Assembly: GCF_036017035.1 (NCBI RefSeq)
Contig: NZ_JAYXHS010000002.1
Location: 806,001-870,000 of the forward strand
DNA from: Viridibacterium silvisoli
GTDB lineage: Bacteria; Pseudomonadota; Gammaproteobacteria; Burkholderiales; Rhodocyclaceae
DNA length: 64,000 nucleotides
Direction: 5' to 3'
Within the stretch, counting starts at the first letter, position 1, and every line of letters starts with the position of its first letter. This document shows positions 10,151 to 17,987 of the stretch, piece after piece. Made by a program: the position numbers and the translations under genes. The notes below the pieces were generated by a model, which worked only from the letters and a program-made list of their open reading frames with translations, searched no databases and was not told the origin of the DNA.

Positions 10151-10918
10151 ATGGATATCCGTGTTCTCGGCTGTAGCGGTGGTATCGGTGGTTCGGCCAA
10201 CCGGACCACTTCGCTGCTGATCGACGAAGACATCCTGATCGATTGCGGCACCGGTGCGGCAACGCTGTCGTTCGAGCAGCTGCTGGCGATCGATCATGTC
10301 TTCATCACGCATTCCCACCTCGATCACATCGCTTTGCTGCCACTACTGGTCGACACGGTAGGGGATTTCCGCACGCGACCGATTACCGTGCATGCGACCG
10401 AAGAGACGATACGCATCCTGCGCTCACACATCTTCAACTGGCTGGTGTGGCCAGACTTCACGGCCATTCCCGATCGCGACCATCCCTTTCTGCGCCTGCA
10501 GTCGCTGGCCGTCGGTGAGACGATAGAGCTGGGCAAGCGTCGCATTTCGGCAGTGCCTGCACTGCATGCCGTACCCGCCGTCGGATATCGGGTCACGGGC
10601 GCACGGGGTAGCCTCGTGTTTTCCGGGGATACCACCCTGTGCGATGCGCAGATCGAGGCCCTCAACGCCATGGCCGATCTGCGTTATTTCATCGTGGAAA
10701 CGGCGTTTCCTGATGCACAGCACGATCTTGCGCTGGCGGCGAGGCACCTGTGTCCGAGCATGTTGCGCGTGCTGCTCAATCGCCTCACCGTCGATCCCGA
10801 AGTGTTCGTTACCCATCTCAAGCCGGGGTTGGTTGAGCAGATCAGTGCCGAACTGAAGACCGGCTTCGGCCGCCTGCAGCCCGGCTTGCTTCACAACGAC
10901 CAGGTCTTCTCGCTCTGA
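10151..10918 (+). CDS. Metallo-beta-lactamase-fold hydrolase, cAMP phosphodiesterase class II type
   Basis: A 255-residue metallo-hydrolase. The zinc-binding motif HSHLDH (FITHSHLDHIA) and later histidine and aspartate ligands (VFSGDTT, VTHLKP) are present. The N-terminal layout (RVLGCSGGIGGSANRTTSLLID...LIDCGTG) matches the PDEase_II / 3',5'-cyclic-nucleotide phosphodiesterase branch rather than beta-lactamases. It would hydrolyse cAMP in the cytoplasm if that assignment holds; a generic MBL hydrolase is the alternative. It lies between the FHA protein and the GAF-ATPase. Confidence 0.75.
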   Translation: MDIRVLGCSGGIGGSANRTTSLLIDEDILIDCGTGAATLSFEQLLAIDHVFITHSHLDHIALLPLLVDTVGDFRTRPITVHATEETIRILRSHIFNWLVWPDFTAIPDRDHPFLRLQSLAVGETIELGKRRISAVPALHAVPAVGYRVTGARGSLVFSGDTTLCDAQIEALNAMADLRYFIVETAFPDAQHDLALAARHLCPSMLRVLLNRLTVDPEVFVTHLKPGLVEQISAELKTGFGRLQPGLLHNDQVFSL

Positions 10919-11064
10919 CGCCGCTTCGGGCGCTGTCGTGCCCTGAAGATATGTGCGTGTCTGCCGATACAACTTATTGCACGCCTGTAAGGGCGTAGTG
11001 GCCGTATCCTCGCCTTTGTCGCGGTATGGCTGGCAAGGCGATCGAATGTGAGTCTGGAGAAGTA

Positions 11065-13410
11065 ATGAGCGCAATTCCCAAGGGTAATGCGATGGCGCGG
11101 CGGCTGGCCTTTTTCAAGGGCCTGCAGGCACTGACTGCGCGTGTGCACGAGACGGGCAATATCGACGAGATCATCTTCGAGGTGTCCAGCGAAGTCTGTT
11201 CGCTGTTCGGTGCCGAGCGCCTGACAATCTATGTGGTCGACGAGTCCAAGACCAGCATCAGCTCACGCGTGAAGACGGGGCTGCATGTCACGCGCTCGAT
11301 CCGCCTGCCGATCTCCGACAAAAGTGTTGCCGGCTACGCCGCAAACCGTCGCCAGTTGCTGAACATCCGCAATGTGTACGACGATGCCGAGTTGGCCGGC
11401 ATCTCGCCTGAATTGCAGTTCCGCCACGAGGTCGATGAACGAAGCGGTTATCGCAGCAAGCAGATGCTGGTTGCGCCACTCATCGACACCGAGCTCGATG
11501 AGCTGATCGGTGTGATCCAGCTCATCAACACGACCGACGGACAGCCTTTCTCGGCAATCGAGGAGGAGGGCGTACTGGCGCTGGCGCAGACGTTTTCCAT
11601 CGCCTTTGCACAGCGCCTGCATGCCGAAGTGCCGTTGCGCTCGAAGTACGATTACCTGGTACGCGAAGGCAAGCTGGCTGGACAAAACCTCGAAGATCTC
11701 GGTGAAAAAGCGCGCCAGCGTGGCGTGTCGCTGGAGCGCTACCTTATCGATGAGTTCAAATGCTCGGTGGCCGAGCTGGGCGATTCCATGGCGCGCTTCT
11801 ACGGGGTGCCCTATGAGGCGTTCAAGCCGAATCGCATCCGGCCAATGGATCTGCTTCGCAATATCAAACGCGAATACGCGGTGAAGAGTGGCTGGCTGCC
11901 GCTCGAAGAGAACACGGAAGGCGTGTTGATCCTCGCCGTCGACCCGGAGCATGTGATGGGCTCCCGCGTCGTGCACAACGTCTTCCAGCAAGCAAAACTG
12001 GCTTACCGTGTATGTACCCAGATCGAGTTCGATCAGACTGTCACGCAGTTCTTCGATCAACTGGCCGACGAGTTCTCGGTGGGCGATCTGCTCTCCGATC
12101 TTGGCGAGGATGGAGAGTCGTCCAGCAGCGAAGATCTGAATGCCGCTGCCGACAACGAGCTCGTCAAACTGGTGAATCGCATCATCGTTGATGCGCACCG
12201 CCAGGGCGCATCCGATATCCATATCGAGCCGCGACCCGGCAAGGAAAAAACGCTGGTCCGCTTTCGCAAGGACGGCGCGTTGAGCCCGTACATCGAAGTG
12301 CCCGCCAGCTACCGCAATGCGATGGTTGCGCGCATCAAGATCATGTGCGACCTCGATAGCTCGGAAAAGCGCAAGCCGCAGGACGGCAAGATCAAGTTCC
12401 GCAAATATGGCCCACTCGACATCGAGTTGCGTGTTGCCACCGTGCCGACTGCCGGAGGCATGGAAGACGTCGTCATGCGTCTGCTGGCCCAGGGTGAGCC
12501 TTTGCCACTGGATGCACTGGCGCTGTCCGAACACAACCTGACTCGCCTGCGGGATACCGTTGGCAAGCCTTACGGCATCTTCTTTGTTTGCGGCCCGACG
12601 GGCTCAGGCAAGACAACGACGCTGCACTCGATCCTCAAGTACATCAACACGCCGGATACGAAAATCTGGACTGCCGAAGATCCGGTGGAAATCACGCAGA
12701 AAGGCTTGCGTCAGGTGCAGGTCAATCGCAAGGCTGGTTTGGATTTTCCGACCGTGATGCGTGCGTTCTTGCGTGCTGACCCTGACGTCATAATGGTTGG
12801 CGAAATGCGCGACATCGAGACGGTCACCATCGGTCTCGAAGCCTCGCTGACCGGCCACCTTGTGTTCTCTACGCTACACACCAACAGCGCACCGGAGTCC
12901 ATCGTACGCTTGCTCGACATGGGCATGGATCCCTTCAACTTTGCCGATGCCTTGCTTGGCGTGCTCGCGCAGCGCCTGGCGCGCCGCGTCTGCAAGAGCT
13001 GTGGTGAAGTGCATCAGGCCAGCGAGCAGGAGGTCGCGGTATTGCTCGATGAGTATTGTGAAGACCTGCGTCACTCGAAGAGTTTTGCCGCCGACCCAGC
13101 GGCCGCACGCAAGCTGATCATGGACGACTGGCTCGAGCGCTTTGCGGACGAGCAGGGGCGTTTCACACTCAAGCGCGCAGTGGGCTGCGCCGAGTGCAAT
13201 AACACAGGCTATCGTGGCCGCATTGGTCTGCATGAGCTCATGCTGGGTACCGATGCCGCCAAGCGTCTGATCCAGACGCGTGCGCTCGTATCTGAATTGA
13301 TGCTGTCGGCCATGGACGATGGCATGCGCACATTGCGTCAGGACGGCATTGAGAAAGTGCTGACGGGTGATACCGACATGGTTCAGGTGCGCAAAGTATG
13401 TTTACGCTAA
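11065..13410 (+). CDS. GAF-domain GspE/PilB-type secretion ATPase
   Basis: 781 residues. Residues ~15-190 form a GAF sensor domain (DEIIFEVSSEVCSLFGAERLTIYVVDE ... LIGVIQLINT). Residues ~200-330 match the GspE/PilB N-terminal domain, and ~370-770 the type II/IV secretion ATPase: Walker A GPTGSGKTTTLHS, Asp-box, HLVFSTLHTN His-box, Walker B region DPDVIMVGEMRD, and a zinc-binding set CKSCGE...CAECNNTG. Such ATPases drive pilus or pseudopilus assembly; the GAF domain should tie activity to a small ligand or redox cue. The ATG at 11065 has GGAGAA upstream. It is separate from the window's other GspE at 54.4-56.1 kb. Confidence 0.88.
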   Translation: MSAIPKGNAMARRLAFFKGLQALTARVHETGNIDEIIFEVSSEVCSLFGAERLTIYVVDESKTSISSRVKTGLHVTRSIRLPISDKSVAGYAANRRQLLNIRNVYDDAELAGISPELQFRHEVDERSGYRSKQMLVAPLIDTELDELIGVIQLINTTDGQPFSAIEEEGVLALAQTFSIAFAQRLHAEVPLRSKYDYLVREGKLAGQNLEDLGEKARQRGVSLERYLIDEFKCSVAELGDSMARFYGVPYEAFKPNRIRPMDLLRNIKREYAVKSGWLPLEENTEGVLILAVDPEHVMGSRVVHNVFQQAKLAYRVCTQIEFDQTVTQFFDQLADEFSVGDLLSDLGEDGESSSSEDLNAAADNELVKLVNRIIVDAHRQGASDIHIEPRPGKEKTLVRFRKDGALSPYIEVPASYRNAMVARIKIMCDLDSSEKRKPQDGKIKFRKYGPLDIELRVATVPTAGGMEDVVMRLLAQGEPLPLDALALSEHNLTRLRDTVGKPYGIFFVCGPTGSGKTTTLHSILKYINTPDTKIWTAEDPVEITQKGLRQVQVNRKAGLDFPTVMRAFLRADPDVIMVGEMRDIETVTIGLEASLTGHLVFSTLHTNSAPESIVRLLDMGMDPFNFADALLGVLAQRLARRVCKSCGEVHQASEQEVAVLLDEYCEDLRHSKSFAADPAAARKLIMDDWLERFADEQGRFTLKRAVGCAECNNTGYRGRIGLHELMLGTDAAKRLIQTRALVSELMLSAMDDGMRTLRQDGIEKVLTGDTDMVQVRKVCLR

Positions 13411-13620
13411 CGCCAATGTCTCAATCTGGCTGACAACGGGGCGGGAGGGCAAGCAGCAAGCGGGGGGTGACAAACTGCACGGTATTTGCATGACTGCAAC
13501 AGAAACCGTGAAGGATTGTGTATTCAGAAGCGGATGAACTTGAGAAGCACGCCGCCGTTGACTATCCAGACAGTATGGCCTTGTCGAAGCATCGATGAAG
13601 CTGCACTCAAGGAGAGAAAT

Positions 13621-14211
13621 ATGGCCCGGTTGATGGAACGCTTCAGTGATGCTCCCGTTCGCTCTGTAGGCGTACAATCCGTACCGCATGGCACGGACAG
13701 CCAACTCGCCGTTGGAGCGCGCGCACCGATGTTTTCACTGCCGGATGCGGACATGGAAATGTTCGATCTGGCCGATGCGTTGAACCGTCACAATGTGGTG
13801 CTCTACTTCTATCCGCGCGATGGCATGCCATCGAGCTTGCGTCAGGCCATCGCGTTTTCCGATCACGAATCGGAATTCCTCGACTGTGATGCCGAAGTGA
13901 TCGGAGTAAGTCTCGACGATTGTTTACGGCACGCCCACTTCCGCGACGAACACGGACTGTCCATGCGACTGCTCTCCGATGAGGATGCCGAGGCTTGCCG
14001 TTTGTACGGCGTCTGGCAGCAACAGGAGATCGGTGGGGTGCCAAAGGCTTCGGTGCAACGGACGACCTTCATTATCGGACGGGATGGCGTGATCCATCAC
14101 GTTCTCCACGATGCAGGCACGCGAGAACACCTGGCAGAGGTGCTGCAATTATTGAAAGAACTGACCAGGAGTAATCATGGAGATCGTCAAAAATACCGTC
14201 GTCACGCTTAA
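13621..14211 (+). CDS. BCP-type peroxiredoxin-fold protein without the peroxidatic cysteine
   Basis: 196 residues, with the bacterioferritin-comigratory-protein fold (GARAPMFSLPDAD, VVLYFYPRDGMP, EVIGVSLDD, QRTTFIIGRDGVI). In active relatives the YP-D-x-x-P is followed by G-C-T-x-E; here the sequence is PSSLRQAIAF, so Ser72 stands where the peroxidatic cysteine should be and Ile where the usual second cysteine sits. It is therefore unlikely to act as a normal thiol peroxidase. An excellent AAGGAGAG site precedes the ATG at 13621. The 3' end overlaps slyD by 35 bp, implying translational coupling. Confidence 0.8.
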   Translation: MARLMERFSDAPVRSVGVQSVPHGTDSQLAVGARAPMFSLPDADMEMFDLADALNRHNVVLYFYPRDGMPSSLRQAIAFSDHESEFLDCDAEVIGVSLDDCLRHAHFRDEHGLSMRLLSDEDAEACRLYGVWQQQEIGGVPKASVQRTTFIIGRDGVIHHVLHDAGTREHLAEVLQLLKELTRSNHGDRQKYRRHA

Positions 14212-14656
14212 CTACACCGTCCATGATCCGGATGGAAAATTGGTAGATGACGGCGCTCAGCCGCTGGTCTACCTGCACGGTGGTTACGACGGCATTTTCC
14301 CGCTGCTGGAAGAGCAGCTGCATGGCAAGAAACTCGGCGACAAACTGCAGATCAAGCTTCAACCCGATGACGCTTTCGGCGACCTCGACGAAGAGCTCAT
14401 CATGATCGAAGACGCCAAACTCTTTCCCGATAACGTCGAAGTCGGCATGGCGTTCGAACGCGTGGGTGAAGATGGTGAAGACGACATGATCTTCCGTATT
14501 ACCGATATCGCCGATGGCAAGGTCGTCGTCGATGGTAACCATCCCCTCGCTGGCATGGCTTTGCTGTTCGACGTGACGGTGGCGGAGGTACGCCAGGCGA
14601 CGCTCGAAGAAATCACCCACGGTCACGTGCACGGCCCTCACGGCCACCACCACTAA
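14177..14656 (+). CDS. slyD: FKBP-type peptidyl-prolyl isomerase, SlyD-like
   Basis: A 159-residue SlyD-type prolyl isomerase/chaperone. The FKBP half-sites (NTVVTLNYTVHDPDGKLVDDG, LVYLHGGYDGIFPLLEEQLHGKKLGDKL) flank the IF (insert-in-flap) chaperone domain, and the tail (HGHVHGPHGHHH) is histidine-rich, the metal-binding trait of SlyD that links it to nickel delivery in other bacteria. It starts at an ATG with CAGGAG inside the end of the peroxiredoxin-like gene. A nickel system lies ~20-30 kb away in this window. Confidence 0.92.
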   Translation: MEIVKNTVVTLNYTVHDPDGKLVDDGAQPLVYLHGGYDGIFPLLEEQLHGKKLGDKLQIKLQPDDAFGDLDEELIMIEDAKLFPDNVEVGMAFERVGEDGEDDMIFRITDIADGKVVVDGNHPLAGMALLFDVTVAEVRQATLEEITHGHVHGPHGHHH

Positions 14657-14890
14657 AATGCGCGAGTAAAGCTACTGCGCAGCCCGATCTCGAAGCTGTG
14701 GTGTTCAACGTACTCAAGGACGTTTGCGCGCCTCACTTCGACTTCGGACCGCTTGCTACGCTTTCGTCGCACATTTCTCTGAAATTGCTGGGGAACGGCG
14801 GAGGGCGGCAGTTGCTTTGACGCATTCGTAAAAGATGCACTTTAGTGTTTGACGCATTGCATCGATTCACATAGAATTCGGCCTCTTCGT

Positions 14891-14967
14891 CGGGGTGTAG
14901 CGCAGCCCGGTAGCGCGCTTGCTTTGGGAGCAAGATGTCGAGAGTTCGAATCCCTCCACCCCGACCA
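14891..14967 (+). tRNA. tRNA-Pro (anticodon TGG)
   Basis: Full cloverleaf, 77 nt with encoded CCA. The anticodon stem-loop CTTGC-TTTGGGA-GCAAG gives TGG. The acceptor arms CGGGGTG / CACCCCG pair. It is the first of three tRNAs. Confidence 0.97.
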
Positions 14968-15028
14968 GTTTTACCCGAGGCCAACCGGGATCCCAAGGAT
15001 CATTTCCCGGCTTGCGGTTTTTAAAGAT

Positions 15029-15105
15029 CTGCCCGTAGCTCAACTGGATAGAGCAACGGCCTTCTAAGCCGTAGGTTAGGGGTTCGATTCCCTTCGGGCA
15101 GGCCA
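15029..15105 (+). tRNA. tRNA-Arg (anticodon TCT)
   Basis: Full cloverleaf with encoded CCA. The acceptor stem CTGCCCG / CGGGCAG pairs perfectly. The anticodon loop CTTCTAA between ACGGC and GCCGT gives TCT. Confidence 0.97.
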
Positions 15106-15131
15106 GAAGAAAGTAGTTGTGTAGTACCAGT

Positions 15132-15208
15132 GGCGGCATTAGCTCAGTCGGTAGAGCACTGGATTGTGATTCCAGGTGTCACCGGTTCGAACCCGGTATG
15201 TCGCCCCA
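15132..15208 (+). tRNA. tRNA-His (anticodon GTG), prophage integration site
   Basis: Full cloverleaf with the extra G at -1 typical of tRNA-His, acceptor GCGGCAT / ATGTCGC (one G-U pair) and encoded CCA. The anticodon loop TTGTGAT gives GTG. The 3' half from 15161 onward is the left copy of the 49-bp repeat that bounds the filamentous prophage; the tRNA itself stays intact. Confidence 0.97.
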
Positions 15209-15209
15209 A
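15161..15209 (+). repeat. attL (49-bp direct repeat, tRNA-His 3' half)
   Basis: The sequence starting GGATTGTGATTCC and ending GTCGCCCCAA is identical to 28216-28264. The bases immediately outside both ends differ, which defines the repeat length. Confidence 0.95.
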
Positions 15210-15223
15210 ATATCAATGACTTA

Positions 15224-15251
15224 GGCCAGCTTTCGAGCTGGCCTTTGTCAT
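15224..15251 (+). terminator. Terminator-like hairpin after the tRNA cluster
   Basis: Stem GGCCAGCT / AGCTGGCC with loop TTCG, followed by TTTGTCATTTT. It lies just inside attL. A closely similar hairpin lies just outside attR at 28290-28316, part of a wider diverged repeat. Confidence 0.75.
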
Positions 15252-15370
15252 TTTGGCAACGCAGTGGCAACGGGTCAAAACCGGGCATCCGTTTGCAGAG
15301 CCCCCCACATTGCGCCCCCGATTTCTCTCCTCTACTGCTCAGATGGCATGCCAAGTGACTTTGGCGCTGC

Positions 15371-15417
15371 GGGTTTTAAAACCCAAAGAAGGGCGTTGCC
15401 TTTTTGGTTACGTAACC
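15371..15417. repeat. Paired palindromes, boundary 1 of the cassette-like array
   Basis: GGGTTTTAAAACCC (15371-15384, perfect palindrome) and GGTTACGTAACC (15406-15417, perfect palindrome, followed by ATAAG). The same two palindrome types recur together at three further places up to 19183, and the second type alone at two more. No run of T follows, so these are not ordinary terminators. Confidence 0.85.
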
Positions 15418-15448
15418 ATAAGCAGGCATTGAGGCAGCACATCAAAGC

Positions 15449-15723
15449 TGATTGAAGGCGCCGACGTAGCCTTAGGGGCTACGTCAATCAGGTGAATGCC
15501 TGCCGGCATTCACACACTCTGATCGGCTCGGGCCCTCGATCACCAGTACGCCCATCGCTTCGCCTTTCGCTGCACTCTAGCCGAACGTTGCAATACGGCA
15601 GACCGCCTGACGGGCAAGCCCGACAGATCGATCAACCTCCTTTCCACTTTTCGGCCCGTTTCGCTGCAGGGCGAAGCGACGGGCGTACGGGGATCTGAAA
15701 ACGAAGGTCCGACCCGATCAGAG
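15449..15723. other. Structured noncoding region of the filamentous prophage (candidate origin/packaging signal)
   Basis: No gene. A compound hairpin at 15449-15490 has arms GACGTAGCC / GGCTACGTC inside CTGATT / AATCAG. A second hairpin lies at 15492-15513 (GTGAATGCC / GGCATTCAC). A long-range inverted repeat pairs 15517-15526 with 15714-15723 (10 bp perfect) and 15546-15564 with 15670-15688 (19 bp, one mismatch). Filamentous phages keep ssDNA origins and the packaging hairpin in such an intergenic region. After excision this stretch would sit next to the att site, away from the structural operon. The assignment is inference from structure and position. Confidence 0.55.
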
Positions 15724-15784
15724 AAGTGCAAACCACGATGGGCTCAGCTCCGGGCCCCGGTGAATGGAAAGGCAGGCGGCGGCA

Positions 15785-16054
15785 ATGATGGCAAAACATT
15801 TTCAACGCGACCACGAAGCGATGGCGATGCAACTCTGCTTCGATTTCTATCAGGTCTTTGAACTCCTGGCTCAGATGCCCACGAAGCTTCAGGCACAAGC
15901 GTTAGCCCTAGCGAAGTGGGCAGAGGCTCAGAAGAAGAAAAACGAAGAAGAAGCAGGCGAGCCAAAAAAACAATGCCTGCTCAGAGCCACCTTCATCAAG
16001 ATTATGAAGTGGCTAAGGCACTGGGCCTCCGACGTTCAACTCATGGTTTTGTAA
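15785..16054 (+). CDS. Small hypothetical protein of the prophage (block A)
   Basis: 89 residues if started at the ATG at 15785 (an in-frame ATG at 15764 gives 96). It is charged and helical, with an alanine/glutamine-rich segment (QMPTKLQAQALALAKWAEAQKKKNEEEAG) and a basic C-terminal half. The ribosome site is weak (GGCAGGCGGCGGCA). Its stop codon TAA lies inside the degenerate palindrome at 16043-16058, so the block boundary supplies the end of the gene. No function is recognised. It could be a non-coding part of the phage intergenic region instead. Confidence 0.4.
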   Translation: MMAKHFQRDHEAMAMQLCFDFYQVFELLAQMPTKLQAQALALAKWAEAQKKKNEEEAGEPKKQCLLRATFIKIMKWLRHWASDVQLMVL

Positions 16055-16078
16055 CCATAAGTCCAAGGTTTCAAAACC
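16043..16078. repeat. Paired palindromes, boundary 2 of the array
   Basis: ATGGTT-TTGT-AACCAT (16043-16058, imperfect version of GGTTACGTAACC with the same ATAAG tail) followed closely by GGTTTCAAAACC (16067-16078, arms GGTTT/AAACC). It separates the small plus-strand ORF from the minus-strand membrane-protein gene. Confidence 0.8.
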
Positions 16079-16094
16079 ATGAAGCGCCGATCAG

Positions 16095-16862
16095 TCAGAG
16101 AGGCTTCTGTGCCCAGTTCATCGCATACACTCTCTTGACATAATCGATGAACCTGCGCCCAGTGTCCGTCACGTGATAGCCGATCTCGCTACTCACGATC
16201 TTTTCTACGACAAGATTGTTGATGAGCAGATATGACATGTAACGATTGAAATCTGCCGGCGCAGGATTGGTAATTCCTACAGCGAGGAGCCTCTTGTGCT
16301 CTTCAAAAAAAACCTGCAAGCCGACTGCTGTCGCAAAGTCAGTCAGCATCAATGCATCAAGAAGCCGCAATTGAGTGCCAAATATCTGTCCGTAAATGCG
16401 TTCAAATTGCCATGATGCAAACGCGTCTTCGAACTCCATGAGAACAACTTCAGGGAATTGTTTGATGTACTCAACAACTGCCTGTCCATTTGGCGTCTTC
16501 TCGACAAGCTCTTGCGCTTTCTTCTTTCTGGCATCCGACGGTGGATCAATCGCTGACTTGTCAGAGCCCTGAGATCCACTTGCCGTGTCGAGACTCTCGC
16601 CGACGATATTTGGTGCCAAGACAGACGTTTCGGGTAGGCGAGCTACATCAGTCGCTTGCCGCTCAATCGACACTTCAGCTCCCAATGCTTGCACCGAAAG
16701 TTTTGTGAAGCTCCCACGGATGTCGGATATCCAGCTGAGCACTTGTTCTCGCTTAGGCCATACCGCGAGCAGTACGATGTAGAGAAAAATCGCGGGCCAA
16801 TTGAGGAAGACCTTCACGTACTCCAGCGCCAACTTCCAATCAAAATCACATGTAAAGCTCAT
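16095..16862 (-). CDS. Hypothetical membrane-anchored protein (block B of the prophage array)
   Basis: 255 residues. One N-terminal membrane helix (about 17-37, FLNWPAIFLYIVLLAVWP) is followed by a soluble region with a proline/serine linker (70-110) and an alpha/beta C-terminal domain that may include a winged-helix-like end (VTDTGRRFIDYVKRVYAMNW). I chose the ATG at 16862 because GGGGGAAG lies just before it; an ATG 18 bp upstream lacks a site. No family is recognised. Its lone place between palindromes, next to a HEPN-like gene, suggests an accessory (exclusion or defence) role; this is inference. Confidence 0.65.
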   Translation of the reverse strand: MSFTCDFDWKLALEYVKVFLNWPAIFLYIVLLAVWPKREQVLSWISDIRGSFTKLSVQALGAEVSIERQATDVARLPETSVLAPNIVGESLDTASGSQGSDKSAIDPPSDARKKKAQELVEKTPNGQAVVEYIKQFPEVVLMEFEDAFASWQFERIYGQIFGTQLRLLDALMLTDFATAVGLQVFFEEHKRLLAVGITNPAPADFNRYMSYLLINNLVVEKIVSSEIGYHVTDTGRRFIDYVKRVYAMNWAQKPL

Positions 16863-16985
16863 GCTTCCCCCGGTTATCAATCTTCACCGCTGCATCGGCT
16901 AGCTTTGCCTGACTGCACAGCATCGCATGCCCGGCTCTCGATGACTATCCGCGGTAGACGTCTCAAAGAGCATGGCATTGGTTAG

Positions 16986-16997
16986 GGTTACGTAACC
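16986..16997. repeat. GGTTACGTAACC palindrome, boundary 3
   Basis: Perfect 12-bp palindrome followed by ATACG, in the gap between two minus-strand genes. Confidence 0.85.
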
Positions 16998-17018
16998 ATA
17001 CGCTCCCATCCCGAGATC

Positions 17019-17807
17019 TCAGCTTTGATCTGTTGTTGACGCCAAGCAGGAGGTGGTGGTTAAGCTCTTTGCGAAATTGGAGTCAATCTCTTTGCAACGG
17101 CGAATCACCTCCTTCACTTCTACCGATGCCTCTTCATACGAGCGAGAAGTACTCAAATCAGCAAACCCCGGAATGCTCGCAGATGCAGTTCCGAATAAAC
17201 GCTCCAGCTCTAATGACAGAAGAACGATTGCTTGATATGCCGGCTTTACTGCAGACAAAATCTTCTGTTCTTGCTTGCGGGCAGCTTGAATGATTTTCTC
17301 GAATCGCTGAGGGTCCCCAAGGCTTGAACCTGACAGTGATTTTGCATGAACAAGCTCATTCCTTGCCGGAAACAAAGTTCGGAGTGAGTTGATGGCTGGA
17401 CCATCTGAACGGAGGGGTTTCCCACAGATAAGCTGCGGAGCAACGAGCCACTTTCCGATGGGGTCAAGCTTGTCCAAGACTAGTGCGCTTTCGTCGCCGA
17501 GATGGATGGCTGCGATGTCATAAATAGCTGCTTCGCAGGCCATGGCCGCAAAGACAATTGTCTTCACAGCAGCTTGATCGCGATGCGTGACGGCAGTGGC
17601 ATGTTTTTCGAACCCCTCCTCCGTCTCTTCTTCACAACATTCTGGGGTCGTCTCATATAGCAGATATTGAGCAAAGGCATCTTGAGCGATCCCAAAATAA
17701 ATATCCGAAAAATTATTGATGCGTGCAGATGTCATCTGCACGGAAAATTTGACGGTGTGCTCCACCACCCAAGGGTAGTCTGCCGGGTTGAATTCTTCTT
17801 CAATCAT
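17019..17807 (-). CDS. HEPN-like protein (block C of the prophage array)
   Basis: 262 residues, mainly helical. Residues 149-154 read R-N-E-L-V-H, the R-x4-H pattern with a polar residue after Arg that marks HEPN ribonucleases. It is preceded at about 86-104 by AMACEAAIYDIAAIHLGDE, resembling the first HEPN helix. HEPN RNases act in toxin-antitoxin, abortive-infection and CRISPR systems. No nucleotidyltransferase (MNT) partner or antitoxin-like gene is adjacent. The ATG at 17807 has GAGGTG upstream; a longer frame begins at 17846 without a site. The family assignment is by motif only. Confidence 0.65.
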   Translation of the reverse strand: MIEEEFNPADYPWVVEHTVKFSVQMTSARINNFSDIYFGIAQDAFAQYLLYETTPECCEEETEEGFEKHATAVTHRDQAAVKTIVFAAMACEAAIYDIAAIHLGDESALVLDKLDPIGKWLVAPQLICGKPLRSDGPAINSLRTLFPARNELVHAKSLSGSSLGDPQRFEKIIQAARKQEQKILSAVKPAYQAIVLLSLELERLFGTASASIPGFADLSTSRSYEEASVEVKEVIRRCKEIDSNFAKSLTTTSCLASTTDQS

Positions 17808-17894
17808 GCTGCACCTCACGTGGCCAAGTATCCCGCAAAGATACATTCATCAGCAGCCAGGGGAGTCGCGAATGATCAAGAAAGTTTTGGCCCG

Positions 17895-17978
17895 GGTTTC
17901 AATACCATAAACCGAACTGAGCAATGGCTTCAGTGAGTGATGTGGCTTCGAATCCCGTTATGATGGTTACGTCATAAG
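17895..17978. repeat. Paired palindromes, boundary 4 (degenerate)
   Basis: GGTTTCAATACC (17895-17906) and GGTTACGTCATAAG (17965-17978). The latter equals GGTTACGTAACCATAAG with three bases missing. The G-run just after it forms the ribosome site of the next gene. Confidence 0.65.
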
Positions 17979-17987
17979 GGGGCTGCT

